Assembly: GCA_047495785.1 (NCBI GenBank)
Contig: JBLDXI010000002.1
Span: forward strand, 2,356,001-2,420,000
Source of the DNA: Lepidodermella squamata
Taxonomy: Eukaryota > Gastrotricha
DNA: 64,000 bases
Direction of reading: 5' to 3'
This document shows positions 43,401 to 54,241 of this stretch, piece after piece; the stretch's first letter is position 1; each line of letters begins with the position of its first letter. The notes beneath the pieces are model-generated. The model searched no databases, was not told the DNA's origin, and worked only from the letters and a program-made list of their open reading frames with translations. Made by a program: the position numbers and the translations under genes.

Positions 43401-45398
43401 CCCTTCCTGCCTAGATCTGGCGCGCCGCCGAGCACGCCACCTCGAGGCAGTCCAATGCCGGCTCTTGAACCTCAGTTGACCCCTGATTTGAATCGATTAC
43501 CTGTGTCTGAGCAGTCCAAATCCATTCAACGAATTTCTTTGACACCGTTATTACCAGCGATTGAACCTGCGATTGAACCGATTACTGTTTCTTCTACTAA
43601 TGTTGACCCTGTTGTAGAATCAACGGTCGAACAGACCTTACCGGCCCCAGCTGCTGCGGTCTCTCGTGGCAGGGGGAGGCAAGGGGCTGTGACGAATGAT
43701 GCCCCGAGAGCCCGAGAAGTCGGTGCTGCTCCACCTGAAATTATCGAGCTTCCGAATTACGAAGGAAGAGTTACACGAAATCAAGCTCGTCTCGCTGCCG
43801 AGATTAATTTCGTCGGAAATGAAGCATCGTTCGAAGAAGGATCTTTCGTTGTTTCCTCGATAGATGAACCTTTGACTTACGAAGAAGCGATAAATGGTCC
43901 CGATCGCGAGAAATGGATTGAAGCTATCCAGAAGGAACTGGATTCACTCAAGAAGAATGAAACGTGGATCTACGTTGATCGGCCGAAAAATGCCAGCGTC
44001 ATTGGTAGTAAATGGGTTTTCAAGGTCAAACGTGATGCCGATGGAAATGTTGAACGCTACAAGGCTCGCCTAGTGGCTAGAGGTGATTTACAACGTGAAG
44101 GCATCGATTTCACAGAAACTTATGCTCCTGTTGTTCCTATCGTTACGCTTCGCATGATTCTTGCTTTCGCAGCTAAGCACAATTTGGAGTGTGACCAAAT
44201 GGATGTTGAGACTGCGTATCTCAATGGAGAAATGGGTTCTGATTTGGTCTATTTGAGGATCCCAAAGGGTGTTGAAGATGTTCCTTCGAACAAAGTTTGC
44301 CTCCTTAAACGAAGTTTGTACGGCTGCCGCCAAGCCGGGAGGTGTTGGTTCAAAACACTCACATCCTATCTTTTGTCGATTGATTTCAAGCAATCTAGAT
44401 ACGATCCTTGTTTGTTTTATCGCGGAAAATGTCTGATTGCTATCTACGTTGATGACCTAGTTTTGGTGGCAAAATTGAGATCAGAAATCAATGAAATGAA
44501 ACGTCAGTTGATGAATCGCTTCGCTATGAAGGATCTTGGCCGATGCAATTTTATTCTCGGTTTGCATATTGAAATTACGACCAATTTTTTCAAGATCCAT
44601 CAGCGCAAGTATATCGATGATTTACTCGAATTGTTTCGATCGACTTCGACTGATACGAAATCGCTTTCTACGCCGAGCGATCCATCAGTCAGGCCAGTGG
44701 AAGACGATGGTGCGAGTGATTTGTGTGATCAAAACTTGTACCGACGAATTGTTGGCAAGTTGCAATACGCCTCAGTTTGTTCTCGTCCGGATATTTCGTT
44801 TGCAGTTGGAGTTGTTTCGAGGTTTCTCAACTGCCCGAATAATTCGCATATGACCGCCGCACGGCGCATTTTGCGTTATCTGCTGGAACGCCCTGACAGG
44901 GGATTAGTCTATTCACGCGGAAAATCCGAGGATGGGTTGCTAGCCTATGCCGATTCCGATTTTGCCGCTGATACCGACTACCGAAGATCTGTTCACGGGT
45001 ATGTGATTCTCTTTGCTGATGGCCCTGTTAGTTGGCGATCAAAGAAGAATACATGTGTTGTGCAAGATACTTTCGAAGCCGAGTATATTGCACTTGGAAA
45101 AGTTGCAAGGGAAATTTACAGAATTGTTGCTTTGATGAGTTCGATTCAAGTTACTATTCCTTTGCCAGTCACGACTTACTGCGATAACAGTGCCGTGGTT
45201 CAAACCGCGAATTCTGATCGATCACGATACTTATCGTCACGTCATGTTGATACTGCTTTCTTTTACGTGAAGCAGCAAGTTGGAGACGGTGAAATCAACG
45301 TCGTCCAGGTTACGTCTGCTGCGAATATCGCTGATATTTTCACGAAGGCATTGCCTGTTCCAACTTTCACGAAGTTGCGAAGTATGTTGACTAAGTAA
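40392..45398 (+). CDS. Ty1/copia Gag-Pol polyprotein, intact
   Basis: A single uninterrupted ORF of 1668 codons. Order of domains: Gag; CCHC zinc knuckle (C-F-G-C..GHYFGAC, about residue 243); aspartic protease with VDSGSS (Asp about 439); integrase with HHCC zinc site (about 587-623) and catalytic D651, D715, E751 with the canonical D-x35-E spacing; reverse transcriptase with YVDDL at 1352-1356; RNase H with ADSDFA (about 1519), EAEY and YCDNSAVV. The order protease-integrase-RT-RNase H defines copia elements. No stop or frameshift is visible, so it may be active. The ORF has no separate Gag stop; copia elements often make Gag by splicing. Confidence 0.96.
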   Translation: MGPEATDSAVRTVLRGKRNFEQWRNDIHAYFHSKDALDIITYEVEPQTTPGTTVEERAAYDAWRKLNCELRYAIYNSVDEKLRYLVNDEFDSRSCYLALSAEFAKVDAESQVDALVAFRNCATFTPGSSPDLHITAFGTVLEDLKTAAEGQRSPKDLCAFFFSTLPRHLAEFRIFEKNFLRDNPEPIVSNLFSRFRAEFGQAAAAAPNAVLVVGGSPAETVNTRCGHPASTSGCTTCRKSKVVCFGCNKHGHYFGACRKPVFDDEGYPLYLPRNLRNSFKTRLAPRRLNDSFRGMSRNGRGARSASRDDAYRGPREWQPSRDRRVYKTAADAAAYVAETRNDPPAQPLTSTFDQSRLKTAAFDDSRLGDTTDVTTDETAYDFALVNAMDEFGSGSGGDDDALGFDIPYAWYGRAGLDKDDSVYPSFSPTPVFEHRWLVDSGSSEHVTSYPHYLIPESVREAASSKRFKIGDGSFLHASNVGNMYFDFPSVTGARRALVRNVHYVPDLSANLLSVTQLVLTGKRVVFDGRLCTVESGEESMVLADLIGNLWHVRGVPVTSATPSTISSNDETNTECVMYVAPTAEADMWHERLVHVNVRDIKRMASLGLLKIAGKFTQNICESCQLGKAHKLVHKRVDHPQSRGILDLVHTDLAGPEPTAGLFNHALYVLSFKDDYSCYCIGYPLVTKADISSTIISYCKLVANKHRKQIATLRSDNGLEFTADEVENFLTENGIKHELTVVYTPSQNGFIERNFRTIFEAGRAMIFRAGVTDGWWVEAVMCAIYVRNMLLTSAIPGKKKTPYELWHGHKPDLSRLKVWGCICFAHIPDDLRNNLQPKARICRFVGYSEVSKGYRLFDPVSNTIIIRHDVVFDEHRFNFDVIQRPLKEVVIPPPMIENREKRIIKRKVFGYEWESDPVASAPFQQGGATKGAPPVTTVITAPKTTTAVVPSVAPAVSTAVNRTLKRAVTPAPHENLTPSKITSISNDSSRSAIKPATDQRISLTPFLPRSGAPPSTPPRGSPMPALEPQLTPDLNRLPVSEQSKSIQRISLTPLLPAIEPAIEPITVSSTNVDPVVESTVEQTLPAPAAAVSRGRGRQGAVTNDAPRAREVGAAPPEIIELPNYEGRVTRNQARLAAEINFVGNEASFEEGSFVVSSIDEPLTYEEAINGPDREKWIEAIQKELDSLKKNETWIYVDRPKNASVIGSKWVFKVKRDADGNVERYKARLVARGDLQREGIDFTETYAPVVPIVTLRMILAFAAKHNLECDQMDVETAYLNGEMGSDLVYLRIPKGVEDVPSNKVCLLKRSLYGCRQAGRCWFKTLTSYLLSIDFKQSRYDPCLFYRGKCLIAIYVDDLVLVAKLRSEINEMKRQLMNRFAMKDLGRCNFILGLHIEITTNFFKIHQRKYIDDLLELFRSTSTDTKSLSTPSDPSVRPVEDDGASDLCDQNLYRRIVGKLQYASVCSRPDISFAVGVVSRFLNCPNNSHMTAARRILRYLLERPDRGLVYSRGKSEDGLLAYADSDFAADTDYRRSVHGYVILFADGPVSWRSKKNTCVVQDTFEAEYIALGKVAREIYRIVALMSSIQVTIPLPVTTYCDNSAVVQTANSDRSRYLSSRHVDTAFFYVKQQVGDGEINVVQVTSAANIADIFTKALPVPTFTKLRSMLTK

Positions 45399-45457
45399 GT
45401 TCATTTGAGTCATTTTCAACTGTTTACTCGGAATATCGACTTTCGAATGATATGCCC

Positions 45458-45466
45458 GAGGGGGAG
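45458..45466 (+). promoter_or_regulatory. polypurine tract
   Basis: GAGGGGGAG lies immediately before the 3' LTR. It is the expected primer site for plus-strand DNA synthesis. Confidence 0.8.
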
Positions 45467-46293
45467 TGTGAAGACCGAGGTCACCTGACCGGTCATATCA
45501 TTCTATCATGACATTAATATTAATATATTGGGTGTTGCTATTGGCACATAATTATGTGCCTCTTATTGGCTATTGGCACATACATTATGTGCCCCTTAAT
45601 GGCTATTGGCACATAACGCTAATTTCAATTTTCGATGTTTTAGAAAGTCACGCATCGAAATGTTCGACGAGTATTGATATTAGGGTTTTCGTCAACGGGG
45701 AATCGAATCGCGATATCGAAATTGCAGTCATGGGCCCGCAAATCGGGGTATCCGTCATCTAATGGGTAGCCCAAGTAGAGTATCTGAAGTCTATCGCATA
45801 GTTACGTGAAATCCGACGATTCCAGTGAATTCGCCGCCCCTAGATTGCTAATGCAAGGTTGAAATGCTGGTATCTGGGAATTAAACTCCCGAAAAAAGCA
45901 GTTAAATGAAAAATGTTATGTGCCAATAGCCATTAAGGGGCACATAATGTATGTGCCAATAGCCAATAAGAGGCACATAATTATGTGCCAATAGCCACAC
46001 CGTAATATATTATATGAATCGATTGATATTATATTGACCTTGAAGTAAGGTAATTTACCTGATGACCTTTGTGGGATAGCGCCTGAGGTCCACGGCTCGT
46101 TCCACGGCTTGGAACCGCGTGGCCTCGGGGAGCTGGTGTCCGCGTTGACTAATCTAATAGTGTTGTGTTCTTCCCTCCCTAGAGTGATTAACTTTATTGG
46201 TTATTGTTTGGTTATCGACTCGACTCGTATCAACCGACTACTCGACCACTGCGACTCTGCATTTCTTCAACGGTAATACTCTACATTCTCACA
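45467..46293 (+). repeat. copia 3' LTR, interrupted
   Basis: The LTR sequence is 45467-45529 and 46003-46293, with the MITE between. The length of 827 bp equals 333 plus 473 (MITE), 9 (duplicated target) and 12 (extra GTGTTCTTCCCT near 46163). Confidence 0.9.
45530..46002. mobile_element. MITE (473 bp) inside the 3' LTR
   Basis: Inverted terminal repeats of 88 bp (45530-45617 and 45915-46002) contain three TTGGCACATA..TATGTGCC-type sub-palindromes. The target duplication TAATATATT flanks it (45521-45529 and 46003-46011). The interior has no transposase. Eight to nine bp duplications fit hAT or Mutator-type transposition; I cannot choose. Confidence 0.88.
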
Positions 46294-46298
46294 ACCGT
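46294..46298. repeat. target-site duplication, right
   Basis: ACCGT, identical to 40050-40054. Confidence 0.9.
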
Positions 46299-46940
46299 TC
46301 GTCTCGTTGGCGCAACAAAAACTCGACTGCAAACCAATCAGGTTGAATTCACTTGAGGCGCAATTCATAATTAAGCAACCTAAATACACAGAAATATAAC
46401 CATGTTCAGGTTACCATAGAAATATCTAAACCTCACTGCTGATGCATGTGAAAATTAAATTCTGGTGATGATATTGCCGAGGTGTCGAGTAAATGTTGCG
46501 GAATAATAATAAAACATCCGACCTAAAATAAAAAAGTTTCATTAGAAAAAGCAATATCAGGCCGAGAATTACCGACTTCACTGGTTCACTTCCAGGCGCA
46601 CTCTCAATTTTCACCACCGTTTCTAGGGGGCAGATCCGAGTTGTTGCGGCTTTTGCTTTGCCAGCAGTCTCCCTTTCGGCTGCAATGGCGGCCCAAGTAA
46701 ATTAAACATATAATGGTTAATTTCGTTCTAGCAACAAAATATCGTCGTTTTAGTTATTTCATCTTTACTTATGTACAATAAAATTGCGGCAAAACGCTAA
46801 ATAAAAAATAAATTGTTGGTTTTCAGCGACAACCAACCGGTAGCGAAGCCGGTAATGGGCGACGACGAACTGCGGCGGTCTCCACTCGCAAAAACCGAGA
46901 TCATTAGTCGGCATCAGCATCTTGCCGAAACTTCACAGCG
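46299..46940. other. mosaic of duplicated pieces
   Basis: The part 46320-46450 repeats 33001-33145. At 46630-46695 the minus strand reads AAIAAERETAGKAKA, a scrap of the A-family C-terminus. No gene is supported. Confidence 0.4.
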
Positions 46941-46944
46941 CTTG

Positions 46945-47225
46945 TCACTTGTACCTACGGCTATGATCACTTCGTCCGGTTGTTCTTGACACAGCGTCGA
47001 GTTGCGAGAATAGTTGCTGCTCGAGGACGACGAGTTCTTCGATGGGCGAGTTATCGATTCGGCGATGTTTTTGAGGCTCGTTCGCCTTGCCCTGGAGAAA
47101 CACGAACTCCTCGTCGAGGCTGCCAGTTAGCATCGATCAGGACTCGGCGAGTGGCGACAAGTGGAGGTGCCAGCGGAGGAGCCCGGAGGAGAGAGGCGCG
47201 GCTCCGGGCAGGCTGCAAAATATGA
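46945..47225 (-). pseudogene. Q-type exon copy
   Basis: A CATATTTTGCAG acceptor at about 47219 precedes a Pro/Ser-rich piece. Further on is the frame with EEFVFLQGKANEPQKHRRID (47133-46945). The two parts are in different frames, so the copy is broken or contains a missed intron. Confidence 0.35.
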
Positions 47226-47960
47226 AGAAATTCGCGTCAGGCTTTTTCAACAAAACGTTTTGAGAGCAGAAGAGGAACAGATGAAACTTGACCGGATACT
47301 TGAAACAGCCATTTTTGGAAAAAAAAATCAGAAAAATTACAACACCCATTTTCGATTCTAAGTGACTTCGCCTGCTGCTCATCGTTAATACGGTGAACGA
47401 TAAAAATGCTCGGGACGCGGCATGACACGCTCCCTCTAAAGTTGAATTATATTTTTTCAAAAAAGGAGAAATTAAAATTTCAAATTTCCGGCTCGCTAGC
47501 GAATGAAAATAGCCATCATCAGTCATCGGAGGGGCATCGTGAGCTTTGCTTGATTAGCCAATGGGCACTCTACGACAGGTTTTTTACCTAACCAAGCCAT
47601 GACAAGCCATAAGCCATTGTAATTGCGCGTTAGTATTTGTTGACAGTTTAAACATCGAAGGGATTTGAAATAAAAATGCGTTAAAATGCGGCTTTCGCTG
47701 ATGACCGAGAAAACCCAGCAGGTCGCAGCAAATAATCACGCAAAACAAGCTCGTTGCAACAAAATAAGAAAGTACGAGGATGAAAAATCATGATGATGAG
47801 AAATAGAAATGTAGGTCACGGCGCAGCGATTTTATTACTACGGGCCTCGCGCTGAATGGAAGCGAATTATTAGGCCTGCCATACGTCATGAAAGTTTACA
47901 CAAACTAGGGAAATCAACGAAACTAAAAAGCCTGATTATCGCTCCAAGAAATTAACCAAG
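47226..47960. other. gap without features
   Basis: ORFs on both strands (for example 47526-47137) overlap each other and have no support. I see nothing else. Confidence 0.35.
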
Positions 47961-48013
47961 AACTCACCTGCGGCATAATGCAGCCAGCCGCGCCCCGAGG
48001 GAAGCCTTGACAC

Positions 48014-48466
48014 TTAGTGCCGTGGCGCCTCGGGGATGGCTGCGATGCCAGCAGCTTGCCGCTCGGCTTCCATCGCCGCCTCCTCGTGTATCCGGGCTTC
48101 CGCCGGCTCGCCGGCCTCCCAAGCCCGAGCCGCAGCTCGCCACTCCCGCCGTGCCCTTCTGCGCCAGTGTCGGAGCCTGGCGGCAAGTGCCACGGCTTGG
48201 CGGTTAGCAACAACCGCCCGGCACTTGCTCACCAGGGCCCCCAGCGATGGGCGGGCCAGGAACACGTGGGTGAGGGCACGGCTGCGGCGGAGCTCGGCCT
48301 GAACATCGGCCAGTGTGGGCTGCCGACCCTCCGCCAAGCACGCGGCTACGATCGGCTCGATAGCCGCGAGCTCGTCTTGCCGCCACCTGTGTCCTGTAAA
48401 TAATAGGTATGTATGTCATCGATGAATTGAGAATTAACACAACTTCTTACCTCGCCGTTGGTCCAT
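48014..48466 (-). CDS. A2: GC-rich Myb/SANT-like protein
   Basis: Exons 48466-48451 and 48393-48014 give 131 residues, with the same intron place and phase as A1. The domain reads HRWRQDELAAIEPIV, RQPTLADVQAELRRSRAL and RPSLGALVSKCR, followed by a basic helix (RHWRRRARREW) and an Ala/Glu-rich helix ending IPEAPRH, as in A1. The long open frame and preserved splice sites argue for a real gene. DNA binding is inferred from the fold type. A GTGAGT donor again lies 46 nt past the stop (at 47968). Confidence 0.65.
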
Positions 48467-51400
48467 GCCTGACTTATAAAACTTATAAATATCTAGATAT
48501 TTGACAGCAATTATGAAATATGCAGGGTTATTTATTAAGATTGAGAGCCGGTTAAAAATAGGCCATTGACCAGAATAGACCAGAAAATCGAAATTTGCCC
48601 GATTCATTACCGCTGCCAGAATTTAAATCCTATTTCGCAAAACTTGCTCGCCGGTGAACAGGCCACGGTCAAATATACAGCTGCAATTGTCAGATTCACA
48701 AATCGGAAAATATTGCCGGGGCAGAAGACAGGCAAAAAGTGATTTTTCGAGTAAGAACCTTTCAGGAGATGTCTCTAATTTTTTAAGTTAGCTTTTACGA
48801 CCCGTCGTAAGACCTCGACAAAAGTCCGGAAAAAAATAATTTCCACCCGGTAAAACATGGCAGTACCCGGCGATCTTCGTTTTGATGTGGCTAGTTTTAT
48901 CAAAAGGCTGGAGTGGAAATGAAGATCAAAAGTGGCACTTGAGCCAACAAATCAGGTCTGGAACCTTATTTGTCTCCGCGAGAGAACTAATAAAATCGCA
49001 AAGCTTTGGTATAATTCGATTAATTTCCAGCTGCGCGCGTTCGAGAAGTGGAAAGTGAGTCGGTTAAATTAGAGCAAAAATACCGCTGATAGAAGACAGA
49101 TAGGTATGGAAATGTGGGTTCTCGCATCAGAAACACCTCAAAAAGTTATAACTGGTGTTTAAAAACGAAAACTCAAAAAATGCTGTTCTGCACACCAATA
49201 GTCAATTAATGGGAAGAGGCAAGAGGCTACCGAAGTTTGAAAAAGAGGCCGTGAGAAATTTCGGACTAAATTTAGAATTTGACAATTCAAAAAGCGCCGC
49301 AAGAATTGATCACAGATTTTTGAAAAATTTCTCGAGAGAGCCATAAACCGGTCAGCCTGCTTAGTCGGAAGCGAAAATAGTTCGAGCACCACTGGTTTAA
49401 GGATCGAAAAATAACGTTCCTTCCAGCTAGAAAATCGACACACAGAGCAATTAATTATCATCATTTTTCCAACGCTTGCCCTGCCACGTGGCGTTCTTGC
49501 CACGTGTATAATAAAAAGAGCTGCTTGTCGGTTCGATTGATGTGAACTTTTTGCACGCGACCTATTTTTTGCTGGAAGAAGAATCGGTTGCAGCGCAGCA
49601 ATAATAATGTTTTCTGGCGATGTCTGGCTTGACCTGGCATCATTGCAGACACACAACGCGAAAAATTACGCAAAAAATTATAGCGACGGAGTTACCAAGT
49701 TCCCTACCTCTAAAGGGCTTGGGTCTCGGCTAGGCTCGCTCAAAAAAATCTGCGATGAGATTTATCGCTTTTCAATTGAAGTTCCTGGCCAAAACAGCTT
49801 CTTCGATCTCCATGGTTGAAGTATAATTGGCTAGCTTTTTGCGTCGACGTCGACGGTTCGTGTTCGATCACCATCCATCCTAAAAAAGGCGAGTGACACT
49901 GCTCGATTTGGCTTGCTTTCTCCTCGCTTGAAATTGAAATCGTTCTTCTTCTATCATTTCGATTTTTTCATTCATTTTTCGTCAATGAGATTAACATAAC
50001 CACCCATTTTTAACGCGGATTTTCAACAACCCACCGATGAACAAAACTTACCAGGCTCAATACCATCAACATTATCTGCCGAGCTGCATCTGCCTAGTTA
50101 GGCGTAATTTGAAATCTGACCTGACCTGTCTGTACCCATCTGTCGGCGGCGTGGTTTATTAGGGGGCACTGAAGAATTCGAGCGCGTGCTGACCAGCCAC
50201 GTCGATTATTATTGCTTACCGAGCACGTCGTCTTCATTCATTTTTACGCAATGCTAACTAGTTGAGATGCTGCCAATGATGGTATGGCTTTTTTATTTTC
50301 GCTGATTTTTCTGATGGCTTGTTTTCATAAATATCTATTCCTACTGCCTAAATAAATTGTTGTCCCACTATAGTCTCCCAAGTTTGTTTTAAAACAGAAA
50401 TTGTTATTCGAATCCGGCTTTTCGCGCGGTTTTCTGTCTATGATCAGTATCCCGAGAGCATTTTTATTTGATCAAGAATGCCGCTGGTTTTTTAGCTGAT
50501 CGCAACGTAACCGGTTTGAGATGGGTGTTTTCACAAACCGTCGCAAAATGGTAAACAGACGCACTATATCCATTTGCAATTTTAGTATTTTGCCTTCTGA
50601 ATAGATGATCACCGACCGCACTCCGTTACGGCGTGTTCTCATCAGCTGACGTATGAGTGGCCGAGTGGTTCGATTTCGAAGCGGATTGTCGCCGCAAATC
50701 GCTGGTCGAAGAAGCATCCTGAAAGCAACGACGATGGCGAAAATTGGGAGGAGGACTGGATTGAGAAGCCGCTTTTTCATTGAATTTTTTGAGTTATTAG
50801 CCGCAATTTTCCGCCGTATCGTGAAATAGTTACTAGATTTATTGTATCGATCGGATTTCTGACCTATTTTATGTACTTCTGATCTCTGGACTTCAATCTG
50901 TTTTTCTACAATGATTATTTTGAACTTGGGCGGTGATGCAATTTTTTCAATATTCAATACTTCAGCAAGCTATTATTTTTTGAGCTTTGAAATTAAGATG
51001 TTCCTAATGCCTTCGCGCAAGTCAGAATCTTTCATCTTTCAGCCTTAATTTATCTAATAGTCCTCAAGATCTGCGGGCGTTTCTTGAAAAATGAAGTGGA
51101 ATAAAATAAAGCCAAAGCGTTTTATTCTGGTTTTTTTTCATAATTTCAAATAAATTTCACCCTCGCGCGCCTGGATTTAAAAACGTGCCGAAAAAGGAGG
51201 GCAAATTTTGTTGATATCAGGGCAGTTGCTGACTATATGGTTGAAGAAGGCTTACGAGTTGTCTCGCTTTGTTTTCGAAGTCCAACAAGTCAGCAGGAAC
51301 GAGTTAATATCGTGGCATTATGTCCACATAGTTTGCTGGGAACAGTATATATGAAAACTTAACTATTTCACTAATTTTTTTCATGAGTTGTTCCGCTGTA

Positions 51401-52322
51401 TCCGATTTCGAAGCAATGTGAGAATTATGTGAGCATTTTTTCGATGGATCGGAGACAGTTTTCGAAGCTAAAGCGCCACCATCCTCCTTGAAATAATGTG
51501 AAAACAAATTGATGAAAAATTCCCAAGATTTGGTAAACCGCGTCAGCCACGAATAATTTTTATTTCATCACTGATACAGTCAATAATTTTCTTGAAAAGA
51601 CGACTAATTTCCGGCAATCCTGGCACCTGGCAGTGATTCGATATTCGCCATGAACATGCTCGTCTTCTCACGGTAACGAGCTTTTGCCACAGCCTTTAAT
51701 GCCGTTTTCTCCGAATCATCGTCTCGTCAGCAAATAATCCCAGCAGCCCAGCAGCCCCAGCAGTTCGTCATCAAGTCAAAAATGCCCCGACTTCGGCAAC
51801 GCTCGAGATTAACTATAGTGGGAAGATACTCGGTTTTCCGACGGCGAATTTTCATGTGATGCGAGATATTTTTATTATGGAATTACCAGCGAGACAGCAC
51901 TTGTATGTAGTTGGGCCGCCATGAAATCCTCGTTTCAGGCAAAACATTTCGACTTTTTATTATTGTATTGTGCGTAGAAAAGGACCAGGAATGTTATGAA
52001 AAACTCACCCCGGCGCATCACCGGCTAAATCATTAACAAATGGCGATGAAATAAACAATGAGGACGCCTTGATTAAAATGTAGCCGCTAGTCAATTTTGT
52101 TGAAGAAGAAACCAGACCCTGCCTCCTGCCGTTGCAAGGTCATACGAGGTGTGAGGACACTTTTTGCGACCCGTATTATTTACCCACAGGTGAAAAGCAA
52201 ATACAGGCTGTATGGTTATGATATTCGCAGTGCAATGATGCATTTCCGGGCAACCTTGTTTGCGGAAAAAAACAGGAATGAAATATCAAGTAAAAATTAT
52301 ATCAGGAATTTTACGACAAAAA
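48467..52322. other. 3.9-kb gap, no convincing gene
   Basis: The minus ORF 50957-50472 contains an internal start MKKRLLNPVLLPIFAIVVAF that looks like a signal peptide (about 102 residues follow). The minus ORF 51507-51304 begins after a possible TTTCAAG acceptor. Neither has family or further splice support. The 165-codon ORF at 49656-49159 has no features. AT-rich otherwise. Confidence 0.35.
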
Positions 52323-53003
52323 ATGCTGACTTTTTCGCTTTTATTAACGTTTTTCCTGACCTTCGAGGATATTTCTGGTAAGATTCGATCTATTCGGTGA
52401 ATTTTAAACTTGGATGATGTTAATAGCGATGAGCTGCTACAATGGCACCGCGCAGATAATGGGAAGCAGGATCCCGCCGAGTGATCCAGGAACTGTTGGC
52501 GATAGTGTCAAACTTGTTTTCGACTGCGATTTCTGCTCGGTCTAAAATACTGAAAATTTATTTCTATCATTTATCGTTTACTTTTACAGATAACGAAGAG
52601 TATAGCCAAGGTTCCTATCGACTACGCCGCCGTTCAATGGCGATGTGAAAAGTTCGTACCGGCATCGGATGGAACTGAAAACGAATGTATGAAGTACTTC
52701 ATGACAAGCAGTAATTCGAAAGTTGAACAGGTGCGGAATCGTTGAATCAACTTTCGCCCGGGAAATGACCGTTTTTTGTTTGCAATAATATAGATGGCTT
52801 GCCAATGTTGCGAAGACAATTGCAACCAACATCCGAGTTGTAATAACGCCCCAGCCGGTGCAGTTGTCGCCAGTCCAGTTTTGACGGCAAACAATCCGAT
52901 GTCGCCGCACTGCTACTACATGGCCAGCCAGATCAACCAATTTTGCCAGAATATTGACAAAATCAACCTACCAAAGCCGACCAGCTCGCCATCTAGCCGT
53001 TGA
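52323..53003 (+). CDS. LU13: secreted Ly6/uPAR-like protein, four exons
   Basis: Exons 52323-52377, 52427-52539, 52590-52730 and 52794-53003 give 172 residues. Exon 1 is a signal peptide. Exon 2 has MSCYNG and CDFC. Exon 3 has two further Cys (RCEKF and ECMKYF). Exon 4 begins ACQCCEDNCN and ends in the tail CYYMASQINQFC. The order of motifs is that of the 5.6-21 kb cluster, 31 kb away, with one more intron. It is a tandem relative of LU14. Confidence 0.85.
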
Positions 53004-53100
53004 AAATTAATTAACCCGAGATTCCGGTGCATCAAATATAGAAAAAGAGCTATAACGTCTGAAATCGTGGAAATATCTATCTGGATTTTTTATTGAAATA

Positions 53101-53781
53101 ATGTTCTCTAAAACTGTCATTTTTGTCTTAGCTGTCCTATCAATTTGTGTAAGAGTGACCGGTGAGGAATTTGTTGAAAATAAAAGCTTGAGGTGTAATT
53201 TCTTATCTATAGATGAACTTTCCTGCTTCGATGGATCGGCTCAGGATACAGGCTTTTTCGATGTCACCCAAGATCCTGGTTCGCTTGGTGTCGAGCTAAA
53301 GGAAGATTGCGACTATTGTTCAGTAAGTGAACCAACCTCGAGGCTGTTTTATACATACCATTAATAAGGTGGTCAAGACTGAAACTACGAAACCTGGGAA
53401 AAGCTACGTCATAGCGTGGCGATGCGAAACATTTGACGAAGCCGCGGAGCAAAAACAGTGCTTCAATTCGATAACAATCAGCCAGCTATCAAGCCTGCAA
53501 CAGGTATATTAGGATCCATCCAGCTTAAACAAATTACGACTCGTTCATTTAATTTCAAGTCATTGTGCCAATGTTGCGTTGATCAATGTAACTCGTCGAT
53601 TTTTTGCGACTTGATGCCAACTTTGGCGTGTTCTGGAGCACCGGGTGGTGGGAACACCACAATTGGCGAGGCTACGCTTGAATCCCTCACCAAATCACTG
53701 AAATGCCAGTTTCTCGCTGCTCAACTGGCAATCACTTGCGAACGATTGGAAACATCAAACGGAACCATTCCTTTCACTTGA
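53101..53781 (+). CDS. LU14: secreted Ly6/uPAR-like protein, four exons
   Basis: Exons 53101-53161, 53213-53322, 53369-53503 and 53560-53781 give 175 residues. The signal peptide is followed by LSCFDG, CDYC, RCETF, then LCQCCVDQCN and the tail CQFLAAQLAITC. Intron 1 is 51 nt, stop-free and in frame, so simple ORF calling would fuse exons 1 and 2; the GTGAGG donor and TATAG acceptor and the LU13 parallel support splicing. Confidence 0.85.
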
Positions 53782-54241
53782 AACTACAAGAGACAAATGA
53801 AACGTACGAATTCAAAAGTTGAGCGTAGAAATTGACTTCAATTAAAAAAATTCATAGAAGTATCATTTTTCAATGTTCAGAGCCAAATTTTCTTGGAATA
53901 AAATCTGAATAGTCAGTCGTAGCCTGATATTTCGCTTTGTCGCATTTTATTGTGTCTTTTCCGGCCGTTTTAGGTTTCACTTGAAAGAGGAGTCTCAGAA
54001 TTATCTCTGCTGAACGGTCGTTGTATTCACCAGGCTTGAGGAGAAAATTCATGTTCAAAGCCTGAAGCGTCCCAAAGTTAGATCCAATATTCTTGCACGA
54101 GACATAAATACATTTATTTCAAACGGAATAGAATCATAAATTAATTTGAAATAAATTGTTCATTCTATAGAAGACTGTCAGTTAGTAAATAAGAGATTTT
54201 GAGACCCGAGGCAATCAAAAAAGTCCGATTGCTATAACAGC

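Noticed and set aside
49159-49656. 165-codon minus ORF
   Set aside because: No signal peptide, domain, repeat or splice support, and it overlaps other open frames in AT-rich DNA.
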